From positions 880,001 through 944,000 of the forward strand of contig NC_018515.1 in assembly GCF_000231385.2 (NCBI RefSeq): a DNA stretch of 64,000 nt, written 5' to 3'. This DNA is from Desulfosporosinus meridiei DSM 13257 (GTDB taxonomy: Bacteria; Bacillota; Desulfitobacteriia; Desulfitobacteriales; Desulfitobacteriaceae). A program made the position numbers and the translations under genes. This document shows positions 1-8,644 of this stretch, piece by piece. Every line of letters starts with the position of its first letter. Position 1 is the stretch's first letter. The notes beneath the pieces were generated by a model that saw only the letters and a list, made by a program, of their open reading frames with translations, searched no databases and was not told where the DNA came from.

Positions 1-2
1 GG

Positions 3-38
3 CCGGGAACTGTTGGGGCTGGGATTGAGTTTGAATAA
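3..38 (+). CDS. C-terminal tail of an upstream gene (partial)
   Basis: Frame 3 reads PGTVGAGIEFE and stops at TAA 36-38, just before a terminator hairpin. The start lies outside the window. The fragment is too short to identify. Frame 1 is also open here but runs through the hairpin, so frame 3 is the better guess. Confidence 0.35.
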   Translation, partial: PGTVGAGIEFE

Positions 39-44
39 AAAAAC

Positions 45-80
45 AAGAACCCGTGGGATTTTTATCCTAGGGGTTCTTTT
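45..80 (+). terminator. Rho-independent terminator
   Basis: Arms AAGAACCC (45-52) and GGGTTCTT (71-78) run into a short T tract. It closes the truncated gene at the left edge. Confidence 0.7.
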
Positions 81-199
81 CATAATACTATTTAGAAGAC
101 CTTTACATAATTATTAATAGATTAAAGAATAATTGGCATAACAATCAGCAGTGTGATTAGAAAACATTGGCTCATAAACGAGGGTGGGGGGGAGTGCAT

Positions 200-364
200 A
201 TGAGTTATATGACGTTAACAATTGCTATGGGGTTAGTCTTAATCTTCGCTTATTGGTCTAGAAGCCGTCAGATCAAGAACGAAAAGAGGCGAAAATCTAA
301 AACGACTGATGTTTATCCATTATCAAGAACAAAAAGTCAAGCTAAATTACGAAGAATTAAATAA
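200..364 (+). CDS. small single-pass membrane protein, 54 aa
   Basis: The ATG at 200 follows GGGGGGAG with good spacing and is preferred over an in-frame TTG at 167. The protein has one hydrophobic helix at about residues 2-20 (MTLTIAMGLVLIFAYW), followed by a strongly basic tail rich in Arg and Lys. It resembles a membrane-anchored small protein with a cytoplasmic positively charged tail. No family is recognised. It is alone between a terminator and a convergent acyl-CoA dehydrogenase, so nothing in its context suggests a role. Confidence 0.55.
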   Translation: MSYMTLTIAMGLVLIFAYWSRSRQIKNEKRRKSKTTDVYPLSRTKSQAKLRRIK

Positions 365-378
365 GAAGCATTTACTGC

Positions 379-2085
379 TTATTGATAGATGCCAATTAAA
401 GGTTTAACTTCATTGTTCCAAAGTTTACGTGTTATTTCCGAATCTAGGTGAGGCTTCTTCAGCATAGCTTTTAGAAAATACTCCTGCTGTGTAGTATTGT
501 TATAATTGGAGATCTGGGTTAATGCGAATTGGGCAAAATCACGAACTATAAAGCTAAAGATTTCACTGAGTAATTCTGAAGATATTGGGTTGAGCTTAGA
601 GTTTTCTAAAATTAGTTGGGCGTAGACAATCAAAGTGAACATTTCACCTAAGGCCAACATATAGTCAATATTCTTCAACTGTTCGTGATTGGGGCCGGCC
701 TGTTCTAGGAAAGTTCGGAAGAGCTCGATTTGTTCTAGGAAAATTATCACATTAGGTATCTGTATTCCTTCGTAGGGTAAGTGGTAATTAGGAAAACGTA
801 CCGAAGCCAGCTTTCCAGCCTTCTGACGGAAAAGATAAGAGTCATCTGCAGGGTCATCCCGTTTGGGAATTGCCGGATATTCGACTGGATTAAAGAAATA
901 GTTGTTGATGAATTTAATAACTAAGGCAATATTTACGTGAGTAGTTCCTTCCAAACGAGGAATCATACCAATGTCTCTAATGGCAGTTTCAAAATAAGTA
1001 TCTTGTTCAAAACCCTTGGCGGCAATTGCATCAAGAAGCATCTCAATTATTTTCATGCCTTGAGTAGTAACTTTCATTTTTTGAATAGGATTAAATAGTA
1101 AATAGCGCCGATCATCATCGGAAGCAGAGCGGAAATAATCTAAACTTCTCAAGGCATAGAGCTTCATAGCAATCAGGCGAGCGTAAGATTCAGTAAAAAT
1201 CTTCTGAATATGTGGGAAGTCTGTTACTTTTTTACCATATAATTCACGGTAAGACGCATGATTTAGAGCTTCATAATAAGCATGGGTGCAAATTCCAATT
1301 GAGGCAAACCCTAATTGAAATTTACCGATATTTATAGTAGATAGAGCAGAATCCCATGCCAAGGTTCCGCTCGATAGGATCTCATCCTTAGTAATCGGAT
1401 AATCAATAAGTTCATAATCTCCAACGTAGGCGGAACGGACGCCTGAGGTGGAGATCTTTTTGTTTAATTTATAGTTCCGATGCTGGCTGTCAACGACAAA
1501 AAACACATAGTCATTATTCTCACTATATTTCGCAAATGTTGATACTAGTGCAGCTTCATTTGCATTACCAATATAGTACTTGCCACCATTTGCAAGATAG
1601 CTCTCCTCGCCATTTAAAGTTAAGGACATTTCGTTACTATAGAGATCCGCTCCATGGGTCTTTTCGGATAATCCGAAGGCAAAAATTGCCCCTTCCCTTA
1701 ACTTCTGGGCGGTAAAGTGTTTAGCTTTTTCATTATCCCCCATCCAAATAGGTCCAAGTCCGAGAATAGAAACCTGATAAGCATATTGATAAGATAATGA
1801 ATAAAAGGCACTGATTTCGTTGAATTCGCAGACACGAAACAAATCAAATCGAGAATCTGATGCTCCATAGCCTGCTGGAGTTAACAGGGTTGAGAATATT
1901 TGTTCTTTTTTTATTAGTTTTAGAAAATCTGTATACCAGCGGCTGGCCTGATCATCTTCCTTGATACTTTTGAGTCCTTTGTCCTCAAAAAAATGGATAG
2001 TTTTCTCCATTATTTCCTTAGATAACAAATCATTTTGCGGACTTTGATAGTTTTGGGGATTAAGTAAGAGGGACAAAAACCTCAC
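379..2085 (-). CDS. acyl-CoA dehydrogenase family protein, 568 aa
   Basis: FAD-dependent acyl-CoA dehydrogenase that would oxidise an acyl-CoA to the 2-enoyl-CoA. Visible family landmarks are the FAD/substrate loop FGLSEKTHGAD (about residues 137-147), an NGGKYYIGNANEA strand corresponding to the usual NGxKxfItNg region, and RLEGTTHVN near residue 380, which matches the YEGTSEIQR catalytic-Glu motif. At 568 aa it is longer than the usual 380 aa, with about 170 extra C-terminal residues. The start is GTG, with GAAAGAAAGG upstream. It is monocistronic and convergent with the small membrane gene. It diverges clearly from the three other acyl-CoA dehydrogenase sequences in the window, and its substrate cannot be read from the sequence. 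Confidence 0.85.
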   Translation of the reverse strand: MRFLSLLLNPQNYQSPQNDLLSKEIMEKTIHFFEDKGLKSIKEDDQASRWYTDFLKLIKKEQIFSTLLTPAGYGASDSRFDLFRVCEFNEISAFYSLSYQYAYQVSILGLGPIWMGDNEKAKHFTAQKLREGAIFAFGLSEKTHGADLYSNEMSLTLNGEESYLANGGKYYIGNANEAALVSTFAKYSENNDYVFFVVDSQHRNYKLNKKISTSGVRSAYVGDYELIDYPITKDEILSSGTLAWDSALSTINIGKFQLGFASIGICTHAYYEALNHASYRELYGKKVTDFPHIQKIFTESYARLIAMKLYALRSLDYFRSASDDDRRYLLFNPIQKMKVTTQGMKIIEMLLDAIAAKGFEQDTYFETAIRDIGMIPRLEGTTHVNIALVIKFINNYFFNPVEYPAIPKRDDPADDSYLFRQKAGKLASVRFPNYHLPYEGIQIPNVIIFLEQIELFRTFLEQAGPNHEQLKNIDYMLALGEMFTLIVYAQLILENSKLNPISSELLSEIFSFIVRDFAQFALTQISNYNNTTQQEYFLKAMLKKPHLDSEITRKLWNNEVKPLIGIYQ

Positions 2086-2395
2086 ACCTTTCTTTCATGT
2101 AGTACACTGAACCAGTATTCATTAATTGTCTTAATTATCTCACAAATGCAAAGAATGTAAAGTTAAACATTGCCTATGACTATAAATTATTCTTAGGGTA
2201 AGCGAAAACTCTCATTCAAAGTTTAAGAATGAATAATTGAGACATCCTTCTTTTCTACATAGAGAAACAAGGAAGCATTATTTATTCAGTTTTGGCAGAG
2301 AATAACTGTGAATTACATTATCTTACAGAGATAAAAGGTTTGAGAAGTTAACATTTTACTTGTGTATTAGATAAGGAAGAAGTGAGGTATAACTT
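2086..2395. other. divergent intergenic region
   Basis: This 310-base AT-rich gap separates the divergent acyl-CoA dehydrogenase and msrAB genes. It must hold both promoters, but I see no consensus -35/-10 pair or operator that I would defend, and no convincing small ORF. Confidence 0.5.
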
Positions 2396-3370
2396 ATGAA
2401 TAGCGACGGATTGCAACTTGCTACCTTTGCTGGAGGTTGTTTTTGGTGCATGGTTAAACCCTTTGAAGAATTGGCTGGTGTTGCTAAGGTAGAGGCGGGG
2501 TATACCGGTGGAAGTGTAGAGAATCCGACTTATGAAGATGTATGCTCTAAGAAGACTGGACATTTTGAAGCGGTACAGATTACCTTTGATCCACTCCTAG
2601 TATCTTATTATCGATTGTTAGATACTTACTGGAAACAGATTGATCCGACAAACCCTATGGGTCAGTTTGTTGATCTGGGACATGCATATCGATCTGCAAT
2701 TTTTTATCATAATGAGGAACAAAAAAACCTTGCCGAAAGATCCAAGATGGATATTGAAGAAAGTAAGCGATTTAATAAACCTATTGTGACAGAAATCTTA
2801 CCGGCGGTTAATTTTTATCCTGCTGAAGAATATCACCAGTCCTATTATAAAAAGTTTCCATTGAGGTATGGAGCCTATCGTCAAGGATCTGGCAGGGATG
2901 ATTTTCTTAATGAGTATTGGGGGGAGCATAGAGACAAAGAACTCTTGAAATCAAAACTGACAACTATGCAGTATAAAGTGACTCAAGAAAAAGCAACCGA
3001 GCCTCCTTTTCAAAATAATTACTGGAATAATTTCGAAGAAGGAATTTATGTAGATGTAATTTCTGGAGAACCGCTTTTCAGTTCTCAGGATAAATTCGAG
3101 TCTGGTTGTGGGTGGCCCAGCTTTTCAAAACCAATTCAAACAGGAGCAATTTCAGAAAAACCAGATTTCAGTCTTTTAATGAGGCGTACCGAAGTTCTTA
3201 GTGCTAACACGGAAGCCCATCTGGGACATGTCTTTGAAGATGGCCCTGAGCAGACTGGTGGGTTGCGTTATTGTATTAACTCTGCAGCCTTGCGCTTTAT
3301 ACCTAAAGAAGCATTAATTAAAGAGGGTTACGGTAATTACTTAAGCATGTTCGATCATGATCGTAAATGA
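2396..3370 (+). CDS. msrAB: bifunctional peptide-methionine sulfoxide reductase MsrA/MsrB
   Basis: Repairs oxidised methionine. The MsrA half reduces the S epimer and the MsrB half the R epimer. The MsrA domain (about residues 7-157) carries the catalytic GGCFWC motif at 14-19 and the Y-H-Q-S-Y-Y segment. The MsrB domain (about 190-318) carries [11 protein letters not shown] and the catalytic cysteine in [11 protein letters not shown]. The CxxC pairs that bind zinc in many MsrB proteins are absent, so this is a zinc-less MsrB. The ATG is preceded by GAAGTGAGG. It is a single gene with no partner and serves cytosolic oxidative-damage repair. The A-then-B domain order is the common one. Confidence 0.95.
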   Translation: MNSDGLQLATFAGGCFWCMVKPFEELAGVAKVEAGYTGGSVENPTYEDVCSKKTGHFEAVQITFDPLLVSYYRLLDTYWKQIDPTNPMGQFVDLGHAYRSAIFYHNEEQKNLAERSKMDIEESKRFNKPIVTEILPAVNFYPAEEYHQSYYKKFPLRYGAYRQGSGRDDFLNEYWGEHRDKELLKSKLTTMQYKVTQEKATEPPFQNNYWNNFEEGIYVDVISGEPLFSSQDKFESGCGWPSFSKPIQTGAISEKPDFSLLMRRTEVLSANTEAHLGHVFEDGPEQTGGLRYCINSAALRFIPKEALIKEGYGNYLSMFDHDRK

Positions 3371-3504
3371 AATCACCTCACCGCAGACAAATTAATCATC
3401 GCAAAAACATCTAGAGTACATTCTGAGGCGGAATTTACACATGATATTTGTTCGGACTGTTCTAAAGAATTATATAAAAGCATGAAAGCAAAGGTTAGAA
3501 CACG

Positions 3505-3538
3505 AAAAAAAGCCTCCTCGGTTCTAACCGAAGAGGCT
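3505..3538 (-). terminator. terminator of the zinc-ribbon gene
   Basis: On the minus strand the stem AGCCTCTTCGGT/ACCGAGGAGGCT is followed by seven T. It lies just downstream of the stop of the 3554-3868 gene. Confidence 0.85.
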
Positions 3539-3553
3539 GATTGGTAAAGGAAA

Positions 3554-3868
3554 CTACCAATTATTCCGAGGGGTGGGGTGGAAGCAGTCACGGCAATACA
3601 CAGGTTTCTCGCCAGAGGGGCGAAAAGGAACGGTTGTTTCCTTGCCACAGGTGGCACAGACGGCGGGAAACATTTCCCGTTCTTGACGGTTATTATATCC
3701 ACCGGAAGATCGAGTCTGTGCCTTTTTAGCGGCGCGGCACTGAGGGCATCTTCCAGGATCATTCGTAAACCCTTTTTCTGCAAAAAATTCCTGTTCGGAT
3801 GCAGAGAAAATAAATTCTTGACCACAGTCTCGACAAGTCAAAATCTTGTCATTAAACATTAAAAACAC
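3554..3868 (-). CDS. zinc-ribbon protein, 104 aa
   Basis: Small cytosolic protein with several metal-binding cysteine pairs: CRDCG near the N terminus, CPQC at about 41-44, CATCG at about 70-74 and CRDC at about 92-95. This pattern is typical of the short zinc-ribbon proteins found in Clostridia, whose function is unknown. An AGAGGTGTTTTTA leader precedes the ATG. Overlapping open frames in the same interval lack a ribosome site and the cysteine pattern. A strong terminator follows directly, so it forms its own transcription unit. Confidence 0.8.
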   Translation of the reverse strand: MFLMFNDKILTCRDCGQEFIFSASEQEFFAEKGFTNDPGRCPQCRAAKKAQTRSSGGYNNRQEREMFPAVCATCGKETTVPFRPSGEKPVYCRDCFHPTPRNNW

Positions 3869-4108
3869 CTCTTTAGTTTGTAGTGGATATCGTCGCCATT
3901 TCAGGGGTCTGCTCCTGATATAAACTCGATAATAATAAAGTATACCCAGAGGGTACTGTTTTTATTTATTAGTTATTTTTTTATTTGATAATCTTTACAA
4001 TATTATCGATTTATATCAAAAACGTGTACCCTAACAATTGACTGCACCTTTGGTGATTTATGGTAACCTTTTATACTGAAATTAGGTTTGTTTAAGTTAG
4101 ACGTAGGG

Positions 4109-4822
4109 TTACTCTTTATCGAAAACTTTTGGGATATCAGATGTTAAATCCAACATTTTTTGTGGGCGTGAGGTTCTGAGAATTAGGTAAATACCTCCTA
4201 AGATCAGCATTAATGGGACTATACTTCCTCTTAGCAAATTATACAAATCCCAATTGCCTATTAGATTTCTTATAAATGAATATCTGTCTAATTGGTGGAT
4301 AAAGCTGAGAAGACCTAAGATAATTATAGTAGCTCCTATTAAACGATGATTCTTCAAAAGAGGAGTGTAGTCAAATAATTGACGGTCGAAGAGATCCTGA
4401 TCAACGATAGTCTGCCCTTTTTCAACTCGTCTTCTTAGATGATGGCTTTCAAAGAAGCTGAAAAACCAAGCAGGAATTACTATAAATGGAATAATAAAAT
4501 TCAGGCCAATAAAATTAATTAGCGCTAGTCCTCCAAAGGTAATAATCAATAATTGTGTTCCTCGACGAAATAGTCCCAGATGCATATGAGCTGCTCCTGG
4601 AATTAGACTGTAGCACAGAAATAGAAATTTCTCAATGAACGTATTTTTTGGAATTATTTCTGGTGCCAGGTTAGGTCCTGAATTGAAGCTAAGACTTCGT
4701 TCTAGGCAATGACGACAGATTGTTTTATCTTCTACCTTAATTGTGCATTCTTGGCAGATTGGATTTTTGCATTTTACACAAAGGGCTTCGGCCTCTTGGT
4801 TAGGATGATAGTTACAATTCAT
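4109..4822 (-). CDS. B-box-type zinc-finger membrane protein, 237 aa
   Basis: The N-terminal 42 residues hold a B-box-like finger: CNYHPNQEAEALCVKCKNPIC, then CTIK and CRHCLE. Three or four hydrophobic segments follow, at about residues 70-130 and 155-225, so the finger should face the cytoplasm while the rest sits in the membrane. It is the third gene of an operon with the ECF sigma factor and its zinc-finger anti-sigma factor, 26 bases downstream of the latter. This suggests a role in the same envelope signal, though no function is known. A GGAGG site precedes the ATG. Confidence 0.75.
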   Translation of the reverse strand: MNCNYHPNQEAEALCVKCKNPICQECTIKVEDKTICRHCLERSLSFNSGPNLAPEIIPKNTFIEKFLFLCYSLIPGAAHMHLGLFRRGTQLLIITFGGLALINFIGLNFIIPFIVIPAWFFSFFESHHLRRRVEKGQTIVDQDLFDRQLFDYTPLLKNHRLIGATIIILGLLSFIHQLDRYSFIRNLIGNWDLYNLLRGSIVPLMLILGGIYLILRTSRPQKMLDLTSDIPKVFDKE

Positions 4823-4848
4823 GATTAGTCCTCCTTGAAATTTTTAAT

Positions 4849-5322
4849 CTAATTTGTTCGAGAATTAGGAATTAAGTGGTTTAAAAAAGAAGAAGCAGCC
4901 TGACTTACTTTGTCTAAGGGAATAGATATTTGTTTGCTAAGTGAAGAGCCCAGTTCTGTCACCTGATCTGTTTTAATTATCGAGCTAAATGAGGTTAGAT
5001 TAAAGGCAAACAGGAAAACACCGGCAGCGATCATGCTAAAGCCCCAATTTCTCAACTCGAAAAGACGAAAAGTATTAACACTCACTAAGTTCTGCTTATA
5101 TCTGCTCTTGTCAATTGAATCCATAACATTGACTTTGATACCTAACTGAGGCATAGGGATATCTGGGTTTGAGATTATCTCTAACGTTTTCTTGATATCA
5201 GAAACAATTTCTCGGCATTCGGGGCAATGCCCTAGATGAGAGGCCATTTCGTTTCGCTCTGAATCGCTCAAACACTGTTTAACGTAACTGTGCCAACTGT
5301 CCTGGCTTCGATAACAAGTCAT
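4849..5322 (-). CDS. ZAS-type anti-sigma factor, 157 aa
   Basis: Membrane anti-sigma factor expected to hold the adjacent ECF sigma factor inactive. The N-terminal zinc-binding motif H-x3-C-x2-C is visible as HLGHCPEC at about residues 29-36. One transmembrane helix (WGFSMIAAGVFLFAFNLTSF) lies at about 88-107, followed by an extracytoplasmic tail of about 50 residues. The ATG at 5322 is chosen because GGAGGTGAAGG precedes it. It lies inside the 3' end of the sigma gene, a 44-base overlap typical of translationally coupled sigma/anti-sigma pairs. A longer in-frame version from 5397 has no ribosome site. Confidence 0.85.
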   Translation of the reverse strand: MTCYRSQDSWHSYVKQCLSDSERNEMASHLGHCPECREIVSDIKKTLEIISNPDIPMPQLGIKVNVMDSIDKSRYKQNLVSVNTFRLFELRNWGFSMIAAGVFLFAFNLTSFSSIIKTDQVTELGSSLSKQISIPLDKVSQAASSFLNHLIPNSRTN

Positions 5323-5917
5323 GACCTTCACCTCCAGAGGACTTTGAGTGCAGTTTAGCCCGTAATATTTTTCGGCCTCGAAATAAGCGGGTTTCAACGG
5401 TTCGCTTGGACGTATTTGTTATGTCAGCGATTTCCTGAGGGCTAAAATCTTCAAAATAGTATAAGATTAAGACTGTACTATAAATTGCTGGCAAGTTCCC
5501 AACAGCTGCTTGGATTTCAGAGGCAACCTCCTGTCGAAGAAATATGTCTTCGGGGCCTTCTTCCTCAGCGGCAAAAATATCCAAACAACTTACTTCTGCA
5601 TATTGGGGCTTTTTCTTCCTACACCAATCAAGACAATGGTTGACGGCAATTCTGTAGAGCCAAGTTGAAAAGGCCGAACCCTGTTTAAAGCTGGAAAGAT
5701 TGTTGTAGGCTTTTATAAAAATATCCTGAACCAGATCCCGAGCATCCTCGATGTTTTGGGTATAATAATAAGACACCCGATATAATTTCGTCTGATAGCG
5801 ATCTATGATATCGCCGTATCGCTCGCCATTTCCAATTAGGACAGCCTGAATTATTTCCTCATCCTCTTTAAGGATGGTTTGAGCATGATAATGCAAATAT
5901 CGTTCACCGCCTTGCAT
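5279..5917 (-). CDS. ECF-subfamily RNA polymerase sigma factor
   Basis: Group 4 sigma factor of 212 aa. Region 2 spans about residues 35-100 (DIIDRYQTKLYRVSYYY, then DARDLVQDIFIKAYNN, then FSTWLYRIAVNHCLDWCR). Region 4 spans about 130-185 (LPAIYSTVLILYYFEDFSPQ and then EIADITNTSKRTVETRLFRGR), which is the -35-reading helix-turn-helix. It is the first gene of a three-gene operon with its anti-sigma factor and a B-box membrane protein. TTGACG and CGTCTA elements upstream on the minus strand could be an autoregulated ECF promoter. If so, the TTG at 5896, which follows GGCGGTG, would be the true start rather than this ATG. Confidence 0.9.
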   Translation of the reverse strand: MQGGERYLHYHAQTILKEDEEIIQAVLIGNGERYGDIIDRYQTKLYRVSYYYTQNIEDARDLVQDIFIKAYNNLSSFKQGSAFSTWLYRIAVNHCLDWCRKKKPQYAEVSCLDIFAAEEEGPEDIFLRQEVASEIQAAVGNLPAIYSTVLILYYFEDFSPQEIADITNTSKRTVETRLFRGRKILRAKLHSKSSGGEGHDLLSKPGQLAQLR

Positions 5918-6078
5918 CCTTTTAGACGAATAGTATGTTGAATATACGTCAAATGGAATTGAAAATTATTTACCATTGTTTTAAAGAAGACAAAGTGTTA
6001 TTGATGAGTTAAGAAACATAATACCAATAGAAATATTTCGATGAGACAAATTCAATTGGCTAAAAGGAGGTAATACCA

Positions 6079-6729
6079 GTGCGTAGACAATTTGTAGTTA
6101 TAGGATTAGGCAGATTTGGAACGAGTGTAGCGAAAACTTTAAGTGATTTAGGCCATGACGTCCTAGCAATGGATAAAAATGAGCATGCAGTTCATGCTCT
6201 AATGAATGATGTAACTCAGGCAGTAAGAGCTGACGGAAGAGAAGAGGAAACACTTCGTGCTTTAGGGGTTAGGAACTTTGATGTGGCAATTGTTGCAATG
6301 GGTGATGACCTGGAAGCTAATATTTTAATTACACTTATGTTAAAAGAAATGGGAATTCCAATGGTTGTAGCAAAAGCTCAATCTACACAACACGGAAAAG
6401 TGTTAGAGAAAATTGGGGCTGACCAAATAATTTATCCTGAACAAGATATGGGGATACGTCTGGCAAATAATTTGATTCGTTCAAACGTGCTGGACTTTAT
6501 AGAATTATCACAGGATTATAGTATCTTTGAGGTTGCCGCGTCTACACGCTTTCTTAAGAAAAGTATTGGAGAATTAGATTTGAGAGCCGCCTATGGAATT
6601 AATGTTATGGCAGTCAAGAAAAAGGGGGGCGAAATTGTGGTTGCCCCCGGCCCTGCTTATATAATAGGAGAAAAGGATGTATTAGTCATTGTCAGCAGCA
6701 AAAAAGCTCTTTCCAAATTGCCTGATTGA
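6079..6729 (+). CDS. TrkA-family potassium channel/transporter regulatory subunit (KtrA-like)
   Basis: Cytosolic nucleotide-gated subunit of a K+ uptake system, 216 aa. The N-terminal RCK/TrkA-N Rossmann domain starts with GLGRFGTSVAKTL and carries the acidic DKNEHAV strand end that selects NAD(H)/ATP-type ligands. The TrkA-C domain covers about residues 135-216. The GTG start lies eight bases after AAAGGAGG. No membrane partner (KtrB/TrkH) is adjacent, so the transporter must be encoded elsewhere. The gene converges on nhaC with only 13 bases between them. Confidence 0.85.
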   Translation: MRRQFVVIGLGRFGTSVAKTLSDLGHDVLAMDKNEHAVHALMNDVTQAVRADGREEETLRALGVRNFDVAIVAMGDDLEANILITLMLKEMGIPMVVAKAQSTQHGKVLEKIGADQIIYPEQDMGIRLANNLIRSNVLDFIELSQDYSIFEVAASTRFLKKSIGELDLRAAYGINVMAVKKKGGEIVVAPGPAYIIGEKDVLVIVSSKKALSKLPD

Positions 6730-6742
6730 TAGCCATCAAGTG

Positions 6743-8161
6743 TTATATCAATATAGAAACAACTGTAAATAAGACAGTAGTTATAATAGCTGCAATTAAT
6801 GATGGTATTAACTTCGACCTGGCATATTCCATAACGGGTAGGTCAAGAATTGTACATAAAGTTATAGAATTGTCACTTAAAGGAGAAGCGAAGGCACCGA
6901 AGGTACCACTAGCGAAAACAGCTCCAATTACAAGGATGATACTTGAGCCGGTCTCTTGAGCTAATGTTACTGCCAGGGGCATCAATAAACCCCAGGTTCC
7001 CCAAGATGAACCGATGAAGTAAGCAATAGAACTTCCTAAAATAAAAACAATTGGCGCAATAAAGCTTTTAGGGATCCAACCTACTAAATTTGAAGCAATA
7101 TAGGTTGAGAATCCCAAATCTTCGGAAACAGCCGATAAGGCCCAAACTAATGCAAGCATTAGGATAACAGAAACCAGTTCATTGCCACCCTCAACGAAAT
7201 GAGTTACGATTTTAGCGACACTAATACCCTGTAAAAGAAAGAAAAGCAATGACAAAAGCAATGTTACAAAAAGAGCCTCAAGCATAACCCCTAGTGAATC
7301 AGCTTTTAAAAAGGTCTCAAAGAAGTTGTTGGTTTGAGACCGGCCGTCTCTCCAACTTAAAAAGAGAGTCATAATTAAGATCACACAGAGAGGGAGAATG
7401 AGATTTATTGGTTTGCTGGGGGTTTCTTTCTGATAGTTTTCAATACACTTTTTAAGTGCTTCCTCCTCGTGCTGCGCTTCGTTGGTATCAACCAAATTCT
7501 CCTGAGTTTCACTGCTCATTTCTCTAAAAAAGCTATAGTAAAGTCCTATGCCTATTATGGAGAGTGAAAAGAAATTAAAAGGTATGCTTTTTATAAACAC
7601 ACTGTAGGGGGATTCGTTAATTCCCACTTGTTGTAGAGATGTTCCAATTAAAGATACCATATATCCAACAAATGCAGTTGCTATGGGAACAAGTGCAACT
7701 ACCGGATTAGCTGTTACTTCAATCATAAAGCCTATTTTCTGCAAAGAGATTGGCAGCCTCCTTTTCAATAACTTCATGATGGGAGCTACAGTCACAATTC
7801 TAAAATTCGGGTTATTAAAAGTTCCAATTGTTGAAAGCCAGATTAGCAGCATTGCTGAGCGTTTGGTTTTAACCCTGCGGCCCACAAGGTTAACAAATCC
7901 CTTCATTCCTCCCATTATTTTGGTCAAGTTTATAAGGCCGGCAAAAACATAAAGAAATATAATAATTCGAATATTATTAGGTTTTACTAAATTGTTAATT
8001 AGATAGGATATGAGTGTTTTGATGCCTCCAAAGAGATCCGGCTGAATAAGATAGCTGCCTAAGATTAAACCTGCAAACAGGCCTGGTTGAACCTGTTTGG
8101 ACAAAACTGATATGGGGATAACCACTAAAAAAGGCAAAAGGGAGACCCATGAATTTTCCAT
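6743..8161 (-). CDS. NhaC-family Na+/H+ antiporter
   Basis: Integral membrane protein of 472 aa with about 11-12 hydrophobic segments, placed in the NhaC/ArsB-like superfamily. Recognisable features are the glycine-rich GSSWGTWGLLMPLAVTLAQ segment near residue 385 and GAFASPLSDNSITLCT near 425, both characteristic of NhaC transporters. A charged cytoplasmic loop at about 215-250 carries several Glu and Lys. It would export Na+ (or an organic cation/malate) in exchange for protons. It stands alone. The facing gene is a K+ transporter regulator, so the locus concerns monovalent-cation balance. Confidence 0.85.
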   Translation of the reverse strand: MENSWVSLLPFLVVIPISVLSKQVQPGLFAGLILGSYLIQPDLFGGIKTLISYLINNLVKPNNIRIIIFLYVFAGLINLTKIMGGMKGFVNLVGRRVKTKRSAMLLIWLSTIGTFNNPNFRIVTVAPIMKLLKRRLPISLQKIGFMIEVTANPVVALVPIATAFVGYMVSLIGTSLQQVGINESPYSVFIKSIPFNFFSLSIIGIGLYYSFFREMSSETQENLVDTNEAQHEEEALKKCIENYQKETPSKPINLILPLCVILIMTLFLSWRDGRSQTNNFFETFLKADSLGVMLEALFVTLLLSLLFFLLQGISVAKIVTHFVEGGNELVSVILMLALVWALSAVSEDLGFSTYIASNLVGWIPKSFIAPIVFILGSSIAYFIGSSWGTWGLLMPLAVTLAQETGSSIILVIGAVFASGTFGAFASPLSDNSITLCTILDLPVMEYARSKLIPSLIAAIITTVLFTVVSILI

Positions 8162-8386
8162 AACAACCTACTTTCATGTTTTAGTTTAAATACTAATCTC
8201 TTCTTAACTAAAAATTACTGGGCTGGGCATTACTTATATATTATCCCCAGATAGGCAATCATATATTAGATGAATCATAATGATAGATGTTCTTAACTTA
8301 AGCAAAGAAGGAATATGTTATTATTTAGCGAAGTTACATAGTGTGACATTTCTATCAGACTTTAATGAAGATAAGGGGACTTTATT

Positions 8387-8572
8387 TTGGAAAGACAGCA
8401 AAGCAATCCAAGTCGCATGGTTGTTATTGAAGACAAACGGAGTGGTGAACGCTTTTTGGTAGATTTATTAAGAGGGCAGACATATGATAAAGAACAATAT
8501 ACAAAGATTACTTATGAAGTTCCATTAAAAAAGGAATTTTGGGATTTACCACGCCTAACTAAATCTAAATAG
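8387..8572 (+). CDS. hypothetical protein, 61 aa
   Basis: Short soluble ORF starting at TTG after AAGGGGAC, with a second possible start at ATG 8417. The middle reads VVIEDKRSGERFLVDLLRG, a plausible small beta-rich fold, and the C terminus is basic. It is followed within 25 bases by a long hairpin, which supports it as a transcription unit. No family is recognised. The overlapping frame at 8280-8462 has no ribosome site and is not preferred. Confidence 0.5.
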   Translation: MERQQSNPSRMVVIEDKRSGERFLVDLLRGQTYDKEQYTKITYEVPLKKEFWDLPRLTKSK

Positions 8573-8596
8573 AAATTTCAAGTCTGTAGGTTCATG

Positions 8597-8644
8597 CATA
8601 GTACCAGAAAAGACACCCTGGTGGGTGTCTTTTCTGGTACTATG
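8597..8644 (+). terminator. long perfect hairpin, probable terminator
   Basis: Two 22-base arms (8597-8618 and 8623-8644) pair perfectly around a four-base loop. No T tract follows on either strand. It lies after the 61-aa ORF and may act as an RNA 3' end or stabiliser. Confidence 0.6.

Noticed and set aside
3373..3825. 150-aa minus-strand ORF over the zinc-ribbon gene
   Set aside because: It reads through the terminator hairpin and overlaps the cysteine-patterned zinc-ribbon gene in another frame.
8280..8462. 60-aa plus-strand ORF
   Set aside because: No ribosome site; it overlaps the better-supported 61-aa ORF in another frame.
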